From Bacillus pumilus (GTDB lineage Bacteria; Bacillota; Bacilli; Bacillales; Bacillaceae): DNA of 59,292 nt. A program made the position numbers and the translations under genes. Location of the stretch: the NCBI RefSeq assembly GCF_002744245.1, contig NZ_NKHG01000067.1, forward strand, positions 1 to 59,292, read 5' to 3'. Numbering within the stretch: position 1 is the stretch's first letter; every line of letters starts with the position of its first letter. Of this stretch, positions 46,446 to 54,324 are shown one piece after another. The notes beneath the pieces are model-generated. The model did not search any database and had not been told where the DNA came from. It saw nothing but the letters and a program-made list of their open reading frames with translations.

Positions 46446-47047
46446 AATGGATGAAACACCCTCTCCGTAAAACGGCCTTTATAAGTAAAAAGAGTTCCAA
46501 AAAGACGATTTTTCACATGAACATCAATTGTATACTCACTTGCATGCTCGTCATAACCTTCCGTTACATTTGACACACCATAAAGCCAGGATGGCAGCGG
46601 CAACTCTCGCCCTAACATCAGACACTTTTGCTTACCTGATTGGATGTGCAGGAACCCTTTTTCGGTGACTATAAAATGAAGCTCTGACATGAGAAGTCTA
46701 GGTTTTCCAAAGTAGTCTAGTACTTGATGACTCTCTTGATCAATGATCATGTCTGCATCAAAATGTCTTTCCTTTTGAGGGAAGTAGAACGTACGAAACC
46801 AATGCATTCCCTCTTCTCCCTTGCTTGTCATAAATGGCTCGTTCACAATTCGGAAGGGAATATTTTTTCCTCTCTCAGGGAAAAAACAGCGAAACAATGG
46901 ACCTATTTTGAATAAAAATCGGATGAGCCTCGTCCCGCCGCCTATTTCCTCCATGATGCCTTCGGCAGTAAACGCGCGATTATACCGCTCTTTTAATTTC
47001 GGATGCAGCTTATCGTAATCCTTTACTTGTTGATGATGAACGACCAT
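46442..47047 (-). CDS. DUF4166-like protein
   Basis: About 201 residues from the ATG at 47047, which has a GGGGAGG site 4 nt ahead. Its 5' end overlaps the upstream gene by 38 nt. Conserved-looking segments are YNRAFTAEGIMEEIGGG, PFRIVNEPFMTSKGEEGMHWFRTFYFP, and a C-terminal SEYTIDVHVKNRLFGTLFTYKGRF typical of DUF4166. No transmembrane helix is seen. Function unknown; it travels with a SRPBCC protein and a YndJ-like membrane protein. Confidence 0.7.
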   Translation of the reverse strand: MVVHHQQVKDYDKLHPKLKERYNRAFTAEGIMEEIGGGTRLIRFLFKIGPLFRCFFPERGKNIPFRIVNEPFMTSKGEEGMHWFRTFYFPQKERHFDADMIIDQESHQVLDYFGKPRLLMSELHFIVTEKGFLHIQSGKQKCLMLGRELPLPSWLYGVSNVTEGYDEHASEYTIDVHVKNRLFGTLFTYKGRFTERVFHPL

Positions 47048-47891
47048 GTCTACCTCCCCTTTTTCGTTTGATCGAAAACACATCTACACAATCTTTTAAA
47101 TTAATCAAACCTGCAATGGACAAGATGAAAAATGCACTCAGCACAAGCGGCTCATGAAGAGTCGTTTGAGGGGATAGGATCCCTATACAAAGCATAGTGA
47201 GAAGGAAAATGCTTTGAAGAACAAATACATATTTCTTTGATAGCTTGGGAATCAGCCATGATACACCTAAAAGGGTATAAAACAAACGAAACCCAGTGCC
47301 ATGATCAAAAGCTGAATGCGAAAAAGGGATCATTGCTTGGCATAGCCAGACGATGGCAAACAGCAAACAAATCCCGAAATGGGCTAGTGTCCTCTCTAGC
47401 AACAAACGGGGATGCGTTCCCTTTTCAAGCCACGTCTTTAATGCGCCAAAACTAAAGGCAGTCATCACCCCCATCATCGGCCGAAAAAAGAGCCGGTCTG
47501 CCCATTTCCACCCTTTACCTTCCTTCGTTTCATAATCAAATTGAGTTTGAAACACAATGCGATCGTTCGTTTTCATGTACTTCCAATAGCCGCCGCCTTC
47601 TTTAATGAAAGACAACGGATGTGACGATTTGAAATTGAGTGAGGATGATCTTTCATTACGCTCATCCATCACTCTTGTTCGATACGCTCCTGTCCCTGTC
47701 ACGCTTATACCGAATCCAAGATGTTTTTCATACAAAAAGGATTGAGGCTGCTTATCTCTAGGGCCATTCATTGAAATGGTTGAAAATCGCAAATCCCACT
47801 GTTCATGAAGCTTTGGATTTTGTGTATATTCCCATACTTTCTCTAAAGGTGCATGAATTGTTGTTTCCACATAAACAGGCTTTCTTTTCAT
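47010..47891 (-). CDS. SRPBCC domain fused to a DoxX-like membrane domain
   Basis: 293 residues. The first 150 look like a START/Bet v1-type (SRPBCC) ligand-binding fold: VYVETTIHAPLEKVWEYTQNPKLHEQWDLRFS and NDRIVFQTQFDYE. The last 130 have four hydrophobic helices (LAHFGICLLFAIVWLCQAMIP, GFRLFYTLLGVSWLI and two more) like DoxX-type proteins. It is the first gene of a four-gene operon. The pairing suggests handling of a hydrophobic compound or lipid at the membrane, but this is inference. Confidence 0.7.
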   Translation of the reverse strand: MKRKPVYVETTIHAPLEKVWEYTQNPKLHEQWDLRFSTISMNGPRDKQPQSFLYEKHLGFGISVTGTGAYRTRVMDERNERSSSLNFKSSHPLSFIKEGGGYWKYMKTNDRIVFQTQFDYETKEGKGWKWADRLFFRPMMGVMTAFSFGALKTWLEKGTHPRLLLERTLAHFGICLLFAIVWLCQAMIPFSHSAFDHGTGFRLFYTLLGVSWLIPKLSKKYVFVLQSIFLLTMLCIGILSPQTTLHEPLVLSAFFILSIAGLINLKDCVDVFSIKRKRGGRHGRSSSTSKGLR

Positions 47892-48042
47892 CTGCCTCTA
47901 CTCCTTTATGTGAATTATTTCACATAACAAGCATACCATGTTTCACAAAACTGTCAAATCTTTATTGATTTTTCCGCAAAAAAAAATGACTTATATGCTT
48001 ACGCAGCACAATCATCCTTTTCATGATATCGTTTCGATCCAT

Positions 48043-48074
48043 AAAAAAGACCTGTCAATGAGACAGATCTTTTT
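48043..48074. terminator. Terminator of the TetR gene
   Basis: AAAAAAGACCTGTC and GACAGATCTTTTT pair with one mismatch around AATGA. The TetR stop codon lies in the loop, so the hairpin overlaps the gene end. Confidence 0.7.
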
Positions 48075-48627
48075 GCTGCTGCATGCCTGCAATATAAATC
48101 CGAACCGCATAGCTCACACTATCTTCAAGATGTTCTTTTCGTTGAAATCCCTTTTTATTTGAAATATCTCCAAAGCCGTGCAGTAAGCTTCTGAGTCCTC
48201 TAACCACATGCGTCATCTCCCCTTCTTTTACACCAAACCGAGACATCATGGACTGAACAAAATCAGCAAGATGTTCAGCAGCAGCGCTCACTTCTTTTTC
48301 GTCGAAATGTGTAAAAGCGGCTTCATAAAGACCTGGATGTTCACGGACAAATTGAACATATTGTCTTGCAAATGCTAAAACGGCGTCCGCTTTTTCGAGA
48401 CCCTCTGTTACTTGTTTTCCTTCCTCCGAAAGCATTGTCAGGCCCTTTACAGCGACAGCCACTTGAATTTCATGAAGGCCGGATACATGATTATAAAGAG
48501 AAGGTGGCCTGATGTTCAGCCGTTTAGACAATGTAGCAATTGTCAGGGCCGTAAAACCCTCTTCATCGACAAATTGGACTGCGGTATCAATGATTTTTTC
48601 TTTGGTTATACCCATTCTTGGAGACAC
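48055..48627 (-). CDS. TetR-family repressor
   Basis: 190 residues. The N-terminal helix-turn-helix is ITKEKIIDTAVQFVDEEGFTALTIATLSKRLNIRPPSLYNHV. The C-terminal part has the TetR_C WHG-like pattern (FVREHPGLYEAAFTHF, VVRGLRSLLHGFGDI). It starts 3 nt after the stop of the metallo-beta-lactamase-fold gene, in one operon with it. Twin dyads upstream of that operon are its likely operators, giving self-regulation. Confidence 0.88.
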   Translation of the reverse strand: MSPRMGITKEKIIDTAVQFVDEEGFTALTIATLSKRLNIRPPSLYNHVSGLHEIQVAVAVKGLTMLSEEGKQVTEGLEKADAVLAFARQYVQFVREHPGLYEAAFTHFDEKEVSAAAEHLADFVQSMMSRFGVKEGEMTHVVRGLRSLLHGFGDISNKKGFQRKEHLEDSVSYAVRIYIAGMQQQKDLSH

Positions 48628-48630
48628 GGT

Positions 48631-49350
48631 TTACTGCCCTCCTTTCTTTAGCTTATGCTGCCTTTTTCTAATGGCAGCTTGAAGCTTTTCATGCGGCTCA
48701 ATGATAAGATCACCGTGTCCTGCTGCAAGGCAGGATAAGGGAAGTGCCAGTAACTTTTCGGCGCTTTTTAGTGCCGTTTCCGCATCCCAAGTGGCAAAAG
48801 CCGGGAACGGGAAGGTCAAGCGAAATTCACCCGTTACGGATAAGCCGCCTTTTGTCACAAGTGCATCCCCTGCAATGACAACCCCTGACCTTTCATCGTA
48901 TAAAGAAATGCTTCCGGGTGTATGTCCTGGTGTTGCAATCACTTTAAGTGACCCAATCAGGTCCCCTTCTTCGACAAGAACATCTGGTTTTGTGTGAATG
49001 TCTTTCGAAAAGCCGCCTTTGATTTTTTGCTGCGGTTCATCAGGAAGCAAGGAAAAGTCACCAGCAAAAAGGCGGGCATCGCGTTTCGATAAATAGACGA
49101 CTGCCTCCGGAAAAGCCTTTTTCACTTCATCTAGTGCGCCAATATGATCCATATGACTATGGGTGAGAATAATCTTTTCGATCGGTTTGTCTTTTTTGTG
49201 AGCAAATTCAATGATCGAGCTTGCCGCCATTTTTAAAGCAGCATCAATTAATATCAGTCCATCCTCGTCCTCAAACATATAACAATTTACCGGAAATATA
49301 CGTGGCATCAACGTGAGCTGGTGCAAGCGGTCAAAAGTTGTTAATCTCAT
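48631..49350 (-). CDS. Metallo-beta-lactamase-fold hydrolase
   Basis: About 239 residues. The zinc motif is THSHMDHIGALDEV, with later His/Asp ligands in ATPGHTPGSISLYD, VVIAGDALV and AAGHGDLI. This set matches glyoxalase II/lactonase-type members. The substrate is unknown. A GGGGGG site precedes two ATGs; the second (49350) has better spacing. It is cotranscribed with its TetR neighbour, so it may degrade or respond to the ligand that the repressor senses. Confidence 0.87.
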   Translation of the reverse strand: MRLTTFDRLHQLTLMPRIFPVNCYMFEDEDGLILIDAALKMAASSIIEFAHKKDKPIEKIILTHSHMDHIGALDEVKKAFPEAVVYLSKRDARLFAGDFSLLPDEPQQKIKGGFSKDIHTKPDVLVEEGDLIGSLKVIATPGHTPGSISLYDERSGVVIAGDALVTKGGLSVTGEFRLTFPFPAFATWDAETALKSAEKLLALPLSCLAAGHGDLIIEPHEKLQAAIRKRQHKLKKGGQ

Positions 49351-49362
49351 CATGTCCCCCCT

Positions 49363-49405
49363 AAAACTAATATCGTTAGTTTTATATTAACTAATACCAT
49401 TAGTT
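49363..49405. promoter_or_regulatory. Two tandem operator dyads before the MBL-TetR operon
   Basis: Site 1: AAAACTAA-TATCG-TTAGTTTT (49363-49383), perfect arms. Site 2: AACTAA-TACCA-TTAGTT (49389-49405). Both share ACTAA-N5-TTAGT, with centres 24 bp apart (just over two helical turns). Site 2 lies across the stop codon of the upstream gene at 49387. Confidence 0.8.
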
Positions 49406-49860
49406 TTAGCAACGATTTTTTCATTTACCGCAATATAAATATCAATTTGCGCTTCTTTTGGATCAAGGGACCTTTCGTCATACCATTCAAAATCGCCTGT
49501 ATATGTGCGCAAATGACGCTTATCCCACGTCCAAATGAGCTGCCATGTTTCAAGCACCACTTCTTCAATTGGTCCTTTTCTCGTTCGAAATCTTGCATAG
49601 GTGGACGGCGGGATCTCTTTTGTATTTTCTTGATGATGATCCACGAATTGTCCTGCTGTGAACAAGTAAGAGCCATTTTCATCTTTTTCATAATCTGAAT
49701 ACAGCCCTATGACAGGCGCTTTTCCTCCATGAAGCTGCTGCGAGAAAAATTGCTGCCAGAGAGGTGCGATCTTCCGTTCTTCCGTCCGCTCCATTTCGTT
49801 CGTTGTTCGAATAGACAGCCCTTTGATCAAATGTTTCTCTAATGTCACGATATCGTACAT
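49387..49860 (-). CDS. yobU: GyrI-like effector-binding domain protein (YobU type)
   Basis: 157 residues, a single GyrI/AraC-effector-like fold: DIVTLEKHLIKGLSIRTTNEM, APVIGLYSDYEKDENGSYLFTAG, and a final EVVLETWQLIWTW...FEWYDE then QIDIYIAVN. Proteins of this kind bind small molecules without a DNA-binding part. The gene follows yobV as in B. subtilis, but a hairpin between them may limit read-through. Its last codons overlap operator site 2 of the next operon. Confidence 0.75.
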   Translation of the reverse strand: MYDIVTLEKHLIKGLSIRTTNEMERTEERKIAPLWQQFFSQQLHGGKAPVIGLYSDYEKDENGSYLFTAGQFVDHHQENTKEIPPSTYARFRTRKGPIEEVVLETWQLIWTWDKRHLRTYTGDFEWYDERSLDPKEAQIDIYIAVNEKIVAKTNGIS

Positions 49861-49888
49861 ACATTCTCATCTCCTTTTGTCCATCATA

Positions 49889-49920
49889 TAAAAAGAAACC
49901 TGACAGCATTATGTCAGGTT
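49889..49920 (-). terminator. Terminator or attenuator between yobV and yobU
   Basis: On the minus strand AACCTGACA pairs with TGTCAGGTT around six nt and is followed by TCTTTTT. It overlaps the yobV stop codon. Confidence 0.65.
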
Positions 49921-50846
49921 CCTTTTGGTAGAAGAAATTGTTTCAACTGGAGATCAAATGCTTCACGAACATGTTGCGGTGAGATAATGTCGACATCTGG
50001 TCCTAAATGAAATAAGAAACTATATAACCAATCATCTTTAGGCAGAGTGAGTGTTGCAAGATAGGTACCATCTGAAGACAGGATCAACTCGTTTTCATCC
50101 ACCCACTCCTTTACCCTGCCAACTGATGCTTCAGTTAGCCTTAGCGTGAGTGTGCTTACTGAAGGTTCTTCGTTCCAAGAGTCATTCCAAGGCTTCTCTT
50201 CGTTTTTTATCCTTTTAGGAGGGAAACATCCCGGCATGGTGATGAGATCCGTCATTCTTGTGAGCTTGAACAGACGAAAAGCTTTTTTCACACAACAAAA
50301 CGCATACAAATACCAATGTCTGCCTTTTAAGACGAGCGTATAAGGCTCCACCTTCCGTGAAATTGTTTCACCTTTCGCATTGCGATAGGTGAACTGGATA
50401 TATTGATGCGCTGAGGCAGCTGTATGAATTAGCTGGAGCTTCTTCTCTGCGTGGCTGTCTTTTCCCCAAGTGCTTAAATCAATGAAGACATGGTGTTGTT
50501 TTTCATTTTCAGCTGTTTCCGATGGAATCAGGGATTTGATTTTTTTCAGTACATGCTTACTTTCTTTAAAGCTATATGCACTCGTCATGCTTTCTAGAGC
50601 TGTTAAAATGAGCTCGATGTCATCATCGGTGAATAATTTTTTCTCTAGACGATAGTCTTCAACAAGTGAAATGCCCCCGCCCGCTCCTTGCGTTGTCACA
50701 ACTGGAATCCCAGCTTGATTGATGGTATCAATATCACGATAAATGGTTCTCACGCTCACTTCATGAAGTTCCGCGAGGTCTTTCGCTTGTACTTGCTTTT
50801 TACTGATGAGCAGCATCACAATGGACAAAATGCGATCAATTTTCAT
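49914..50846 (-). CDS. yobV: HTH-WYL regulator of the YobV/YafY type
   Basis: 310 residues. The N-terminal winged helix is DRILSIVMLLISKKQVQAKDLAELHEVSVRTIYRDIDTINQAGIPV. The WYL domain has ISRKVEPYTLVLKGRHWYLYAFC around residues 155-190, and a WCX-like C-terminal part follows. WYL domains sense nucleotides or other ligands. Located upstream of yobU as in B. subtilis; its targets are unknown. Confidence 0.82.
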   Translation of the reverse strand: MKIDRILSIVMLLISKKQVQAKDLAELHEVSVRTIYRDIDTINQAGIPVVTTQGAGGGISLVEDYRLEKKLFTDDDIELILTALESMTSAYSFKESKHVLKKIKSLIPSETAENEKQHHVFIDLSTWGKDSHAEKKLQLIHTAASAHQYIQFTYRNAKGETISRKVEPYTLVLKGRHWYLYAFCCVKKAFRLFKLTRMTDLITMPGCFPPKRIKNEEKPWNDSWNEEPSVSTLTLRLTEASVGRVKEWVDENELILSSDGTYLATLTLPKDDWLYSFLFHLGPDVDIISPQHVREAFDLQLKQFLLPKGT

Positions 50847-50964
50847 GACTTTTCCTCTTTTTCAAAAATGTAGGTTTTGATTTGATAAAAAAAGAAAGAA
50901 TGGTAAAGATAAGTAACAGCCAGCATTCGTTTACATCCCTGCTCGTGCAGGAGGAGGTTGCATC

Positions 50965-51489
50965 ATGACACATCACGTGTGGCAGTTGTTCATTGTCGGG
51001 ATTATCATTTTGACATGGATCATCATTCGAATGAATCGAATGAGACGCTATCAGCTTGTGCGTCCGGTAAATCTTTTCATGAGAATGTATGTATTTGGTT
51101 TCACTGCCCTTATTCTCTTATTAGAAGGATGGCAAAATCACAGTATTTTCATCTATGCCACAATTGGCATGATCTTCGGAAGCAGTCTCGCCGTTCACGC
51201 CTATCAGACGATCCGAATGAAAGTAGAAAATGGCCGGCTTTATGTCAAAACGAGTAAATGGATTGAGAGCTTTATTTTATGTTTGTTTTTATCTAGGCTT
51301 GCATTTAAATTGGTCGAGCTGACCAAACATCCGATCACAAAAATCGAGGTCGTCGAGTTGTATCAGCATATTGTGAGCGATGATGCCCTGACCATGCTCA
51401 GCTTTTTTCTATTAGCAGCTTACTATATTGTTTTTTCTTATCAAATGATGAAAGCAAGTAAAAGATCTACTCATGTGCATCATGCATAA
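50965..51489 (+). CDS. Membrane protein, CcdC/DUF1453-like; YobW position
   Basis: 174 residues with five hydrophobic helices (WQLFIVGIIILTWIIIRM, VFGFTALILLLEGW, IFIYATIGMIFGSSLAVHAY, WIESFILCLFLSRLAFKLV and a C-terminal one). Between helices 3 and 4 lies RMKVENGRLYVKTSK, a strand-turn-strand seen in DUF1453/CcdC proteins. In B. subtilis the gene between yobV and czrA is yobW; I assign this by position only. An AGGAGGTTGC site with good spacing precedes the ATG. Confidence 0.6.
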   Translation: MTHHVWQLFIVGIIILTWIIIRMNRMRRYQLVRPVNLFMRMYVFGFTALILLLEGWQNHSIFIYATIGMIFGSSLAVHAYQTIRMKVENGRLYVKTSKWIESFILCLFLSRLAFKLVELTKHPITKIEVVELYQHIVSDDALTMLSFFLLAAYYIVFSYQMMKASKRSTHVHHA

Positions 51490-51522
51490 AAACCTTCCTT
51501 TATGAAAATAGGAAGGTTTTTT
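51488..51522. terminator. Bidirectional terminator before czrA
   Basis: AAAACCTTCC and GGAAGGTTTT form a perfect stem with flanking A and T runs, between two convergent genes. Confidence 0.85.
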
Positions 51523-51523
51523 A

Positions 51524-51853
51524 TCAATCATGCTGTGCATGGTGAATCATTTGTTCAAGCACTTCCATCACATGTTGATCTTCAGGGCTGTAAAAAATCG
51601 AGGTCCCTGCTCGTCTAGATTTCACGAGACGAAGGTTTTTTAAAAAGCGTAGCTGATGAGAAACGGTTGATTGCATAAGGTTCAGTGTTTCCGCTATATC
51701 ATTTACCGAATGTTCACCTTGAGACAGCAGGTGCAGAATACGAATACGCGTCGGATCAGATAAGGCTTTAAAGGTTTGCGAGACAAGAAATAGACTTTCT
51801 TCGTCCAGTTCCACCCGTTCCTGTTCTTGATTTGTATTCAGTTCTTCCTTCAT
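51524..51853 (-). CDS. czrA: ArsR/SmtB-family Zn(II)/Co(II) sensor repressor
   Basis: 109 residues. Winged helix with [56 protein letters not shown]. The alpha-5 metal site of CzrA-type sensors is complete: Asp92, His94, His105 and His108 in [18 protein letters not shown] (D-x-H-x10-H-x2-H). The alpha-3 cysteine pair of cadmium sensors is absent. It represses metal-efflux genes until zinc or cobalt binds. No efflux gene is adjacent; the divergent neighbour is an APC permease. Confidence 0.92.
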   Translation of the reverse strand: MKEELNTNQEQERVELDEESLFLVSQTFKALSDPTRIRILHLLSQGEHSVNDIAETLNLMQSTVSHQLRFLKNLRLVKSRRAGTSIFYSPEDQHVMEVLEQMIHHAQHD

Positions 51854-51969
51854 ATCGCTTCACCTTTCTTGTCAGTCACATCACGACTTATTCTATGTAT
51901 CATCATATACCAAAACGTGCGGCATGCAAAGCTAACACACCTTTAGAAAAAAGATTTATTCAAATAGCA

Positions 51970-52018
51970 TTGACACTTGGTAGCATTCTTTTTAAAATGA
52001 GCATTATTTATTCATTTT
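51970..52018 (+). promoter_or_regulatory. Consensus promoter with operator-like dyad before the APC permease
   Basis: TTGACA (51970-51975), 17 nt, TAAAAT (51993-51998). An inverted repeat AAAATGA (51994-52000) and TCATTTT (52012-52018) covers the -10 and start. CzrA-like operators have TGA...TCA halves, but the 11-nt gap here is not the usual spacing, so the regulator is unproven. Confidence 0.6.
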
Positions 52019-52039
52019 TTAGAGGAGCTGATAGGCAAA

Positions 52040-53365
52040 TTGACTGAAGAGCCAAGACTAAAACGCAGCCTGACTGTCTTTCCACTTGTTGTGATCGGGC
52101 TTGCTTATATGGATCCACTTGTCGTATTTGATTCATACGGCATTGTTGCTCAGCTGACGAAAGGACACGTAGCTGCAGCTTATATATTTACTTTACTGGC
52201 ATTACTATTGACAGCGCTTAGCTATGGGAATATGGTGAAGGCTTTTCCAAAAGCAGGATCTGCTTATACATACGCGCAAAAAAGTATTCATCCTCACGTC
52301 GGCTTCCTTGTGGGCTGGACGCTTTTACTTGATTATTTATTTTTGCCTATGGTGAATTTTGCAATTGGAAGTGCTTATTTAACCGCAGCCTTTCCAGATG
52401 TACCTCATTACATTTGGATCATCATACTTGCTATCGCCATAACGACTGTCAATGTAATTGGTATTCGGCTCACAGCCAACATTACGGCGCTATTTGTCAC
52501 CTTTCAGGTCATTGTCGCCGTCACTTTTGTTGGGTTTATCATTTATGGACTCACGCAAAACGCAGGCAGCGGGGAATTATTGTCAGCCCGGCCGTTTTAT
52601 TCAGCGAGCTTAGACCCTGCCCTTATTTTTTCAGGGGCGACTATTTTATGTTTTTCTTTTCTAGGATTTGATGCGATTTCGACAATGTCTGAGGAAACCC
52701 TCAAGCCCAAAAAGACGATCCCTCTTGCGATTTTCTTAACGGTTGCCATTGGAGGCGTGCTGTTTACCCTTACTTCTTATTTCTTGCAGCAGGTGTTTCC
52801 TAATTTTCAGCAGTTCAAGCATCCCGATGCGGCCTCACTTGAAATTGCGGAATTTGTGGGTGGCGCATTTCTCCATTCATTCTTTTTAGCTGGCACCATG
52901 GTCGCTGTGATCTCTTCCTCGTTATCGTCGCACGCGAGTGCAGCAAGACTGTTATATGCGATGGGGAGAGACAAATCTTTACCGAAGCGTTTCTTCGGTT
53001 ATATTCATCCAACATTGAAAACCCCTGTTTTTAATATTTTATTAATTGGTGTGTTCTCTTTATCCGCAGTGATCGGAGAGCTTGAGGTCATTTATTCGTT
53101 TATCAGCTTCGGCGCATTGATTGGTTTCACTTTTGTGAACTTATCTGTTTTTGCATACTATTTCTTGAGACAAAAACAAAGAGGTGTACTGAATACATTG
53201 AGATATGCAGTGATCCCTCTTTCCGGCACGGCCTTTTGTATTTGGCTTTTAACAAGCATCAGTACAAATGCATTAATGATTGGATTGGTCTGGCTCATTA
53301 TCGGTTTTCTTTATTTTTGCTACAGGCTGAAAACAAGACCTGAATTTACGTTTGGGTATGACTGA
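52040..53365 (+). CDS. APC-superfamily amino acid/polyamine permease
   Basis: 441 residues with 12 membrane helices. The start LTVFPLVVIGLAYMDPLVVFDSYG and later AFPKAGSAYTYAQKSIHPHVGFLVGWTLLLDY are typical of APC transporters, close in feel to putrescine importers (PuuP type). FLGFDAISTMSEETLKPKKTIP marks the helix 6 region. The start is TTG; an AGGAG lies 12 nt ahead, rather far. It is divergent from czrA. Confidence 0.85.
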   Translation: MTEEPRLKRSLTVFPLVVIGLAYMDPLVVFDSYGIVAQLTKGHVAAAYIFTLLALLLTALSYGNMVKAFPKAGSAYTYAQKSIHPHVGFLVGWTLLLDYLFLPMVNFAIGSAYLTAAFPDVPHYIWIIILAIAITTVNVIGIRLTANITALFVTFQVIVAVTFVGFIIYGLTQNAGSGELLSARPFYSASLDPALIFSGATILCFSFLGFDAISTMSEETLKPKKTIPLAIFLTVAIGGVLFTLTSYFLQQVFPNFQQFKHPDAASLEIAEFVGGAFLHSFFLAGTMVAVISSSLSSHASAARLLYAMGRDKSLPKRFFGYIHPTLKTPVFNILLIGVFSLSAVIGELEVIYSFISFGALIGFTFVNLSVFAYYFLRQKQRGVLNTLRYAVIPLSGTAFCIWLLTSISTNALMIGLVWLIIGFLYFCYRLKTRPEFTFGYD

Positions 53366-53379
53366 TAATAGGTTTTCAC

Positions 53380-53408
53380 TTGGTATCCAGTGCAGGATGT
53401 GTCATAAT
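53380..53408 (+). promoter_or_regulatory. Probable promoter of the YocA-like gene
   Basis: TTGGTA (53380-53385), 17 nt, CATAAT (53403-53408), ending about 50 nt before the TTG start of the next gene. Confidence 0.5.
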
Positions 53409-53461
53409 AAAAAGGCTGTACTTCCCTTTTAAAAGCGGGGCAAAACAGGGGTGAACTGACC

Positions 53462-54124
53462 TTGAAAAAGAGAAAAACAGGATGTTTTGCCATTTCAGGC
53501 TGTTTCACGATTTTTCTGTTTGTTTTCGTATTAGCAGCCATTGTCATCTCCTTTAATCAAAAGGAGTTAAAAAAGCTGCCCATTGATACGGAATCAATTG
53601 TTTTGTCGAGACTGGATGATTACAAACCGCTTGTAGAAACAGAGTTAAGAGATCAAGATTTAGATCAATATACCGCGTTAATCCTCGGTATGATGTATCA
53701 AGAATCAAAAGGCAGAGGTGGAGATCCTATGCAATCCTCTGAATCTCTTGGTTTGAAACGAAATGAAATCAATGACCCTCAGAAAAGCATTAGACAAGGA
53801 GTCCATCATTTTTCGACCATGTACAAGCATGGAAAGAAAAAAGGCGTTGATTTGGAAACCATTATTCAAAGCTATAACATGGGAATCGGCTATATTGATT
53901 TTGTTGCAAAAAACGGGGGAAAACATTCCGAGAAATTGGCAAAGCAATACTCCAAAAAGCAAGTGAAACGAAACCCTAAAGTCTATACGTGCGGGGGCAA
54001 CAAAGATAACTTCCGCTATCCGTATTGCTACGGTGATTTCACTTATGCTCAAAAAGTAAAAGAAAAAACGAAAACAGTTGAAGAAAAGATGAAATTGGCT
54101 TCATCATCCACACCGTCATCGTAA
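53462..54124 (+). CDS. yocA: Membrane-anchored lysozyme-like protein (YocA type)
   Basis: 220 residues, starting at TTG with a CAGGGG site 8-9 nt ahead. One N-terminal helix (about 8-31) anchors an extracellular lysozyme-like domain. The probable catalytic Glu lies in LGMMYQESKGRGGDPMQSSES, followed by GVHHFSTMYKHGKKKG, IIQSYNMGIGYIDFV and TCGGNKDNFRYPYCYGDFTYAQKV. This matches the CwlT N-terminal/transposon-associated lysozyme family. It probably cleaves peptidoglycan. No conjugation genes are nearby. Confidence 0.8.
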   Translation: MKKRKTGCFAISGCFTIFLFVFVLAAIVISFNQKELKKLPIDTESIVLSRLDDYKPLVETELRDQDLDQYTALILGMMYQESKGRGGDPMQSSESLGLKRNEINDPQKSIRQGVHHFSTMYKHGKKKGVDLETIIQSYNMGIGYIDFVAKNGGKHSEKLAKQYSKKQVKRNPKVYTCGGNKDNFRYPYCYGDFTYAQKVKEKTKTVEEKMKLASSSTPSS

Positions 54125-54127
54125 AAA

Positions 54128-54200
54128 AAGCACTTCCATTTTGGAAGTGCTTCAGATTGTTAAGAAAGAGCTAAAATGATTTTTGTTTTAGCTCTTTCTT
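54128..54200. terminator. Two hairpins after the YocA-like gene
   Basis: Hairpin 1: AAGCACTTCC/GGAAGTGCTT (54128-54152), with a T-run only on the minus strand. Hairpin 2: perfect 15-bp arms AAGAAAGAGCTAAAA and TTTTAGCTCTTTCTT (54162-54200), followed by TTCTTTTC on the plus strand. The two would stop opposite strands. Confidence 0.7.
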
Positions 54201-54324
54201 TTCTTTTCAACGTGATTTGAAAACCCTGGAAGTTTAGGAAAGACGAGTACCGGATCGGAAAGCAGGATTGACAATGAATGCGAGGCTTGTCAACACGCTG
54301 AGGCACTCCTAGGTGCTTTTTCAT

